64,000 bases of DNA from Blasia pusilla (lineage: Eukaryota; Marchantiophyta; Marchantiopsida; Blasiales), in the NCBI GenBank assembly GCA_050084515.1, contig CM114271.1, positions 6,944,001 through 7,008,000 of the forward strand. The letters run 5' to 3'. Each line of letters opens with the position of its first letter. Within the stretch, counting starts at the first letter, position 1. The position numbers were made by a program, and so were the translations under genes. The notes under the pieces are model-generated. The model saw only the letters and a list, made by a program, of their open reading frames with translations. It searched no databases and was not told the DNA's origin. Shown piece by piece: positions 56,490-64,000 of the stretch.

Positions 56490-59271
56490 TAGAACTCCCA
56501 ACTAAAGTGCTTTGGAAATGCAAATACCGCTTCGAGCAAGAGAATCGACCTTCTGGAAACTTCTCTCCACTCTTCCGGTTACCGCATGGTTTCCTTGTTG
56601 GAATTGGAATCTGAAACCAAACGATGCGCACCCACTGTCTGGCATACCATCTCCGTACTTGCGTCGTTACTCTTTTCCATTTTTGCCGTCTCGATTCTCC
56701 TGTAAGTAAACCTGAATAGATCCCGAATAACTACTTTTCTGTCACTAACTCTGTATAGATCTAGTTTAACTGATGTGCTTCTTTCTGTCACTCACCGGCA
56801 CCCAGACATCTTGTGCCACGGACTCCTTCTGTCACCACAGTAACTCGCGAGAGATCCTGTGTCATTTCTTATGGCTGTTACTGTACTTACATGAACCGTA
56901 GGTCTTATCACTCACCCTTCACGATTCATGATGATTGTGAGTAGACAGAGTAGGGTTAAGTAGGATGAATAGGGTGATTCCGTGTGGTGCAGGCTTCTGA
57001 GATTCATCTTCATCCGTCATCTATTCGTCGCCCTAGATCGATGCGATAAGAGCGACCAATAGTATGAGGCGATTCCATGTGGTGAGGTCTCCTGGCCGTT
57101 GTTCGTCTCGGACAAGGCAACTCTGTTGTGGTACTGACACCGCAATGACAAGTGATCGTGCAGCGATTCTCGTGTAATCGCCCGTCTCGAATCGGAGTGA
57201 GAGCCTACGGGGCTCACAGATTCATATTTGACGCGGCGCGCTATCGGGCGCCGGCAAACGAGAGATTGCGAAGCATCGGGTAGCATTCCGAGACCGTGTG
57301 CACATATGTGAAGGTGCATTTGGAGAAATTGGTGCGCACGAAGATGCTGGAGGACGGGCAAGTGAACTTGTTCTCTTCCGAGTCTAAAATCATCGTGAAC
57401 TCGATCCTGATTGCCTCTCCACACGTGGCTTCTAAACTTGCTTGCGTAGCGCACTACGTCACAAGAAGCCAGATATTGGTGCGACATTTGGAGTGCACAT
57501 CCGGATTGGTTTCTCTTTGGTGTGGTGGATTCACAGGACTGTTGCTTGATGTGCTCCTAATCACCAATAGAAGTTGCGAGGGGGAGATTTGAGCCATGTC
57601 GGAAAACAATCCAATAAATTCATCCGTTAGCGTACTCTACTATGCTTTCCGTGTCCTACTCTCCCAGAGCACGCCATTGACGGAAATAAGCGTTGTCCTC
57701 ATTGGTCCGAAATCAAACGCTGGCTACATCCGGATCTTCACACTTGGAACGAAACTATGACGATCAATAATTATCCAAGTCAACACCATTCCGCGGAAGA
57801 TTCTAGACCTACCTCATGCCACCTAATTTGATCCCGCCAATCTCGCTGCAGAAATCTGATGCACGCAGTCCAATCGGACACTCCATCTCTCATCCACTGC
57901 CAGTCGATGCGCAAGAATCTCAATCAATATATTATAACCCTTTCCATACGATCGCTCACCTCTTCGACATCGCATCGCCTCTCATCGCTCCTGTTCAGCA
58001 CGGAAAAATTTCACGCCTTCAACTCACAAATACTCAGCTGTATTCGTCCCCCACTTCCACTGTACGAGAATGACGAGAGAGTCTCCCTTCCCTACAATCA
58101 ATCACGCGGTGCGTGCTTCGCTTCGATCTGGAATCTGGTATCTACAGACCGTGAAGCGAAGCGAGGTCCGCGCGGTATTGAGACGCGGAAGGCGGTTTTG
58201 GACACGTGAAGGCTGGGCATGCAAGCCAATCGAGCCGGATACTGCCTACGCATGCTTCGACATCGCTGCCGCCACGTCAGCCTTCGGCCCACGCCGTCAG
58301 CTGAATATATATAGAGGAGAGATCTCGTTGGAAAGTTGTTACTTTGCCCCGCAAGTATATTTCTTAAGCACTTTTCGTGCTTCCCGACAACTCAGGCGAG
58401 ACCCGAATACGAGTGCCATTCCCTCTTCTCGCCATCGCGATGCGCAAAGAACAAGCTCTGGTTATCTCGTGCGTCAGTTACCGTCATTCTCTCGTTCGAC
58501 TTCAAGATATAGTCCCTACATATATTCGAACGTCGAAACTTGGCTCAACCAAAAATACCTCAACCGTTTTCTTGAAAAGCGGATTTGATGGTACATATAC
58601 ACGACATCGGCACACGCTAATAATCAGATTCACTTTGGAAACTCTCAAGTTCGGAATATATGTGACGAGGATTTATAATCATGGACGGAATCTATGAATG
58701 CGATAACCATAAATTAAGGTGCAAATAAAACATGGTATAATTATAATAATGATAATCACATATTAATCAACATGAGGCATGGCTCCGGTATTGGCAAATA
58801 TAGTATTTTTAAGGCATCCTTTTCGTGAATCCCTACCATGCATGATTGAGCTCTTCTACCATGAATAAATAGAATTCTCAATGAGTATTCAAATTGGAAC
58901 TTTCAATTATGAGAACTTACTTGTTTTTTTTTTCTATAAAAAGTCAGGTAATAAATGCAACGCCAAAAAGAAAATTTTTTTACTCTACGAATGGAAATTG
59001 TCATGAGAAGAAAATCAACTCCAATTATGATAAATAACTTCATCAAAATAACACTTTTCACAAAATGAATCAATTCAAGAGATCCTAAGATCGAAAGGTA
59101 AAGCATCTTCTTCAAGAATAAGGAAGGAGTAAATTTTAATTATATTAAAAGATCTATATTGTTAAGAGAGGAGCGATTCCTCTCTTGGTGACATGTTTAA
59201 ACTATTTGTCATCCCTTTGAGTAAAAAAATGAAAAGTTGTTGCCCATTGTCTTATAAATATCCAAGCAGCT
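56490..59271. other. intergenic region right of psbR
   Basis: No supported gene. Frames at 57017-57487 (-) and 58070-58588 (+) are long but unrecognised. A TATA-like ctgaatatatatagagg at about 58300-58316, preceded by gccacgtcagcc, looks like an orphan plant promoter, but no exon was found after it. Beyond 58700 the sequence is AT-rich. Confidence 0.4.
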
Positions 59272-60225
59272 TGTCGTGTGCATACTCCCTTGAACATTGA
59301 TCTTATTTGTCGCAAAAGCTTGAGTTTAGTAGATGCCTCTTTCCTTACTAACCTACACCCAAACACCCTCATATTAGCCATGGTTTGGGTCAACCATCCT
59401 TACGTCTCTCGAATCTTGGTCTTAGGCCATTCTTCACGCTCAACCAATCTAGACGGGATCAAACAACGACCTTAACCACTCACTTCCCAACACATGCAAG
59501 TCCTTGATGATCTAGAAATATTAAATAGCGCTAGCACGCCTCATGGTCCCTATTGCCTAATGGACCTCGGATGAGTCTCTTACCCTGAATGACGGATCAA
59601 GGTCCAAGGTTGGTATCCATAGCTCGCCCGCTTGGATTTGGCTTGGTGTCCAAACTCTAAAGCAAATTTCTCAATCCATCTCGTGCCTTTGGTTCACCCC
59701 CATGGTTCCCAAGACGGGGTTGAAGTTCCAAACACACTTGAAGACCCTCCCCCTTATATATAGTTCTAGAGATCCCCACCCCCTCCTTACCTTTAGGAAA
59801 GTCCTCTTCTTGTGGCCTTCAACCCAACTATCATTATTATAATCTGGATAGGTTTTAAATCTTTCCTCCTAAATTTTTCTAGATTTATAGTGTATTGGAA
59901 TCAAAATCTTACAAGCTTTCCAATGCCACCTTACTCATCCCAAATGCATCTTGGGTCTAGCCGTTATGACCTCAAACATGGAGAACTTCCAAACTCTCAA
60001 TAAAGTTCCAAGCGAGGTTGTAATCCACTTGGCGCCCAACTCTCGTGGGGCTTGAGCTCTTATCAAGTCGCACTTGATGTTTGGTCTTGTTGTGCTTCAT
60101 TACTTGAGATGCCCATCAAGGCTCATGTCTCATTTTTGCAAGTCATGTCTCTTCATGAGATTCCAACACACTTTCTTCCTAGTGCGAGCCCACTAGAATT
60201 TTGATGTTCTACATCGGTGGAAGCA
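59272..60225 (-). mobile_element. diverged solo LTR of family F
   Basis: The left end tgtcgtgtgcatactcccttgaacattgat and the interior (tcccaacacatgcaagtcctt, ccccttatatatagttctaga, cttactcatcccaaatgcatc) match the minus-oriented LTRs at 27769-28813 and 33067-34027. So does agtgcgagcccactag near the right end. Considerably older than those copies. No target-site duplication recognised; the right limit is approximate. Confidence 0.65.
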
Positions 60226-61439
60226 AAAAAAAAGAATATGCACTATATTTGGATTTGGAATGGGGTTAAATTTCTAGAAAGAAAGTAATATTGACATTAC
60301 CATAGAAGTCCCTTTTTTTTCCTTCGTAGGTTTAATATTTTTATAATCACATGATATTTCCGCGTACATTTTTCTGTATGGTCAAGCATTGTGATTTATG
60401 ATGTTATTTCATGATACATTGCACGTGTGTTCGTGTACTAGTGATGAAGAATCCAAGATCCTCATTGACATACTATCCCTATCTCTCTCGCAAGGCATAC
60501 ACTTCACCCATGCAAAACACACACCCAAATCACTTTCCACTTAATGATACCAATTTTGAAGTGACTTTCATCATTTTCACATTCACCGAATTCATCACCC
60601 TGAAACGTATGTAAATGACTTTTCAAGCAAGGGGAAAACCTCCAAAATTTTCAATAATACTCCATACCAATTATAAACCTTCATGATTTATAGTCGACAT
60701 GGAAGGAACATTAAAAAAGAGAGTAGAAATATGCATATGCTACGCATGAGCATCTTACTTGGGATGCCAAACTGGGTGCCGTGTTAAACCCTCACCATAT
60801 AATTAAAAATGTTAGAACTATAAACATGGGGGAACATGTTACAAACTTCTGTTGGTCAAAATTTTCTTCCACATCTCAAATCTATACTATTATGGGAGAA
60901 GGCGTTCTTAGAAGTGCAACCAGCCAGGCTTTTGCCACGTGGACTTTTTGCCAAATGAGGAGATCAACAAATTGGCTTATGATGCCTGTTTTCTCATAGC
61001 CGTTGGATGGTGCATTTTAGGGTTTAGGGTTATCCGCCGCTTGAGGCTCTAACCATTTTTTTGCGAGTTTTCAAATTTTCGTCCTTATGACAATTACGAC
61101 ATTAGGGAGAAGGAACGTCTGTTGATTTAAATGACCTCTAACTTAGTGAAAAGTTGGCAAGAGGGATCAAGACGATGCGTTCAGGTTTCAAACCTATTAG
61201 GAGCATTTTATTCATTGCTTCACAGAGATTAGAACGTCCCAATGTGCTCTCGACAATCAGGTGACGTCAGTCAATTTACTTGCGTTCTTTTCACAAATCG
61301 TTGAGGCGTGCATTCTGAGGTTTACTATTATTGGTATGAATAGACTATTACAAGTAATGCAATAGATTCCGAACTCTACCTCTAGCAATACACACAATAA
61401 AATTCTAATGTTTGTATGCTTCCTACAATCCAAGTAGTG
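60226..61439. other. AT-rich intergenic sequence
   Basis: No supported gene. tattatgggagaaggcgttctt near 60890 resembles tattatgggagaatgccttctt near 44590, indicating a small dispersed repeat. A telomere-like ttagggtttagggtt occurs at about 61015-61030. Confidence 0.4.
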
Positions 61440-61449
61440 CTACATCGAC

Positions 61450-61830
61450 TTCAGGTTCTGATTCGACTCTTGCTGTCTCCTCCCGATTCAGCAAGACCAA
61501 CTTTGAGCCCAGCTCCGACTCCATCTACAGCTCTTGCTATGACTTCGGCTGCAGCTCTAGCGGCTCCCAAGCACAGTTACTACTCGACTCAGCTCCAACT
61601 CTGTCTCCCGCTCCACCTCCGACCGCAGCCCTAGCACGCTCTCTACTCGGCTTCAGGTTCTGATTCGACTTGCTATCTCCTCTGGATTCAGCAGATCCAA
61701 CTTTGAGCCCAGCTCCCACTCCATCTATTGCTCCTGCTCCAGCTCCGGATACAGCTCTAGCAGCTCCTGAGCACGGTTACTACTTGACTCAACTCCACCT
61801 CTGTCTCCCGCTCCACCTCCGACCGCAACT
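61450..61830. repeat. ~200-bp imperfect tandem duplication
   Basis: caggttctgattcgact ... cagcaagaccaactttgagccc (61453 onward) recurs as caggttctgattcgact ... cagcagatccaactttgagccc (61652 onward), each followed by Ala/Pro/Ser-rich coding-like sequence. The repeat forms the N-terminal part of the ORF below. Confidence 0.8.
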
Positions 61831-62557
61831 CCAGTTGCTCCCTAGCACGCTCTCTACTCGGCTCGGCTCTAGCCCCCGCGGCTCTAGCTCCCGCGGCTCC
61901 TTAGCACGGCTCTCAGACCTGCGCCATTCTGGACAGAGGTGCAAAATGAAATACAACCAACTAAACCTGGCAACCAGTGTCACAACACGCAAGTCAACAC
62001 AAGGGAAGGAGAAGAGTGTGTCTAAGGCAACTTCATCCAAAAAGCATTATGGTGTAAAGTCACTTGATGTTGAACCATTGGAAAGCTCCAAGTGGTCCTC
62101 CATATTTGGAAAGGAAGTCATGCGCTTGAGTAAGTGGAAAAAGTCTCACTTTCCTAGCAGTCATTGGGGAGAGAGATTCACTCCCAAACATGCTCCAGGC
62201 TTCGAAGGTGGGGTAAAGGATTTCTTTCCTGCTGGAGCACACCTTGTGTTGTCAGACAAAGGGTATTATCCTGAACCAATTGAAGGTTTGGGAAACGACA
62301 TTTTTATTGAAGTCCAAGGGACGCCCCCATATCAACTTAGAAGGACTAGTAACGAGAGGGTCAACATGAATGAGAGGGGATCTGCAAAGAAACGGCAGAG
62401 ATCTCCGAACCTCAATGTAAAACAACATCACTTGCAATCTCATAGGACATCCCCTATTCAGGTAGATAGACCTACTACATGCCTCTTAGAACCACAGGAG
62501 ATGAACAAGTCACCTCACAGAGCACCAACTGGAAAGAGTGTGGTAGTTAATATATAG
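61670..62557 (+). CDS. unrecognised 295-aa ORF
   Basis: The longest unexplained frame in the window. The first ~85 residues are Ala/Pro/Leu-rich and come from the tandem duplication, so the true start may be later, for example the ATG at about 61945 (MKYNQLNLATS). From there the protein is mixed in composition and more gene-like: a Lys/Ser-rich stretch, then SKWSSIFGKEVMRLSKWKKS, SSHWGERFTPKHAPGFEGG, FFPAGAHLVLSDKGYYPEPI and a basic KKRQRSP segment near the end that could be a nuclear signal. I do not recognise the family and assign no function. It could be a host gene fragment or transposon ORF; no domain or neighbour decides. Confidence 0.35.
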   Translation: MLSPLDSADPTLSPAPTPSIAPAPAPDTALAAPEHGYYLTQLHLCLPLHLRPQLQLLPSTLSTRLGSSPRGSSSRGSLARLSDLRHSGQRCKMKYNQLNLATSVTTRKSTQGKEKSVSKATSSKKHYGVKSLDVEPLESSKWSSIFGKEVMRLSKWKKSHFPSSHWGERFTPKHAPGFEGGVKDFFPAGAHLVLSDKGYYPEPIEGLGNDIFIEVQGTPPYQLRRTSNERVNMNERGSAKKRQRSPNLNVKQHHLQSHRTSPIQVDRPTTCLLEPQEMNKSPHRAPTGKSVVVNI

Positions 62558-63205
62558 ATTTGGAGATGAGCTTCGTAGCTAGGAGAGAAAGAGTTTGCAG
62601 ATGAATCATCTATAGCAAATGACACATGTAATGCTATCTTTGAGAAGCGAGCAATTTATGGAAGTTGTGGTATCCCGTGTATGAATTTCTGTTACAAGAC
62701 TCTCCCTCCCTTGCTATCTCTCCTAAACTCAAGTACTATTGACTATGACAAATGTCTCTAACGGAGACATTTTTGAAGGGTGGCCGGATTGGTAGAAGTA
62801 AAACTGGATCCAACAAGGAAACGATGGCGCTGCCCGAGATGCAGCGCCACCAACGGGGGTGGAATGAACCAGCACATGTTATCCCACAAAGGTTGTCCCG
62901 CAATGGCATATTAGCCGCAATAGCGGAGCACGGTACACCATCGTGGCCGCCCCCAACATCGTACTCGACACATGCTCCTCTTGAGCATCAGCAATAGGAA
63001 TCGTCGCACTTGTTTCTCCCATTACCCTGCGTGCTTGCACACCAATAACATCACCAACTTTGCGGAACTCTGATTAGGACCCATCGATGGGGTCCTCATC
63101 GCCTCGGACAACGTGAAATTCTGAGGAAGCATGGCATGTTTCCTGGCTTCCTCTCGTTGTGGATCCAACTTTGCGGCTGCTCCACGCGTCACAACTGTGG
63201 CTGCC
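62558..63205. other. sequence between the orphan ORF and the gag fragment
   Basis: No supported gene. The minus-strand frame at 63022-63210 may continue the gag-like sequence to its right in another phase. Confidence 0.3.
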
Positions 63206-63210
63206 TCCAT

Positions 63211-63717
63211 CTAGGCAATCCTGCACATCCAACCAGGATCCTCCATATCTTTGGCTGCTCCATATGATGTCGATGCCACAGATCCAGCATCGGGTAACCT
63301 CAATGCCATAGCGGCAATCTGCTCCTGTAGCTGTTGTATCTGAGTAGCCATCCCAACCTCACGCCCCGTGTCTCCCTCAATGTGTCTAGGTGGTGGGACT
63401 CTACCTCCTCCACGGGCAGCTCCAACACCCTGTCCGGAAACTCCAGCTCCTCGTCTCCCAACGAGACCACTTGGTGCATGATCTCTAGGCCCACCCAGAC
63501 CGGCTACTCGCTTTGATGCCCTCTCTGGCCCTCGATCCGGACATAACTCACGGTGTAAACTAAAACAATTGGCGCGTGTGTGACCATACCTTGTGCGTGC
63601 TCGAGCGCACGGGTACGCCCTTGATTGATCGCTCATCCCTCTGCCACCTCTTACCTTCATGCAAAAGCTATGTAGACGCGTCTGGTTGCGCATTTGCTTG
63701 TTGGTGCCTCCTTGCAC
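63211..63717 (-). pseudogene. Gag-like fragment with zinc-knuckle remnant, right edge
   Basis: The minus-strand frame contains CARARTRYGHTRANCFSLHR, which looks like a CCHC knuckle with its second Cys lost, followed by ELCPDRGPERASKR. Then comes a Gly/Arg-rich linker and a coiled-coil-like MATQIQQLQEQIAAMALRL. The arrangement resembles the Gag end of a further LTR retrotransposon continuing past the window. The frame is degenerate. Confidence 0.45.
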
Positions 63718-64000
63718 CTGCTCTGCATCATCCTTGTTGTCAAAAGAGGCTGAGCTATCTTTGTGTTCTTGGCTTGGTGTTGTGATTTTTCCTTGTAACC
63801 TGATTGGGGCCTACATTTCTGATGCACTAAGTCCACGGCTCCTTGGGTGCAATAAAGTGTATAGGCGATGGAATAGTTCTTTGGTCTGAGTTCGGGTCTA
63901 TGGGTTGGCGGTTGCACTAAAAGCTGCCCTTGGAGCGGATGATCAGGCCCTCCACATCAGATTCATGGCAAGCTGCGGCTGCTAGGATGGCGGAGATGCC
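63718..64000. other. right-edge sequence
   Basis: No complete gene. It probably belongs to the same retrotransposon as the adjacent gag-like fragment. Confidence 0.25.

Noticed and set aside
57017-57487. 156-aa minus-strand ORF
   Set aside because: No recognisable domain; the opposite strand has a 98-aa frame over the same bases. Chance openness is likely.
58070-58588. 172-aa ORF containing a TATA-like sequence
   Set aside because: The TATA-like motif lies inside the frame and the protein has no motif; neither a gene nor a promoter could be substantiated.
61015-61030. Telomere-like ttagggtttaggg
   Set aside because: Barely two TTTAGGG units; too short to be an interstitial telomere array.

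Overview
This is a nuclear window from a green plant of the streptophyte lineage (land plant or charophycean alga; the exact group cannot be fixed from the sequence). Two complete, intron-containing plant genes anchor that call: a trans-2,3-enoyl-CoA reductase of very-long-chain fatty acid synthesis (50194-52406, + strand, 4 exons, 308 aa) and photosystem II subunit PsbR (54747-56361, - strand, 5 exons, 152 aa). Nearly everything else that can be identified is transposable-element DNA, most of it broken.

Layout. 1-3717: unassigned DNA with a hairpin, a long CT microsatellite and a GC-rich low-complexity stretch. 3718-16720: Ty3/gypsy element B (minus strand), split by a second, nested Ty3/gypsy element A (4370-13085). 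18321-21540: element D, a deletion derivative of the same superfamily. 23040-26330: a rearranged non-LTR retrotransposon (LINE). 27390-34032: a dispersed repeat split by a solo LTR, another solo LTR, and a retrotransposon whose two LTRs point in opposite directions. 37281-42640: Ty3/gypsy element C. 42660-43450: an old integrase fragment in the other orientation. 45900-48835: a second LINE copy. 48836-49705: a tandem repeat with a LINE tail inserted in it. 49706-56490: the two host genes. 59272-60225: a further solo LTR. 61440-62557: an orphan ORF. 63211-63717: a gag-like fragment at the right edge.

The most interesting content is the polyprotein of elements A, C and D. Between the aspartic protease (DSGA) and the reverse transcriptase there is a cytosine-5 DNA methyltransferase domain with motifs I (VLDLFGGIS), IV (GWPC), VI (ENVP), VIII (AHRPRLWW) and X (LGQAMDLN), in the linear order of DNMT3 and not the permuted order of plant DRM enzymes. 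In elements A, B and C the integrase C-terminus carries a PHD finger (C4HC3), where chromoviruses carry a chromodomain. The inferred ancestor is therefore Gag-PR-DNMT-RT-RNaseH-IN-PHD, that is, a retrotransposon with its own DNA-methylation writer and a likely histone-tail reader. No copy here is intact. Several nonsense codons are TAG or TGA where a sister copy has a glutamine codon, which fits decay by deamination of methylated cytosine.

The host genes lie in a short TE-poor island and show no functional link to the elements. Several insertions can be dated relative to each other: A is inside B, a solo LTR sits in a repeat whose empty site is present elsewhere in the window, and a truncated LINE lies in one unit of a tandem pair.
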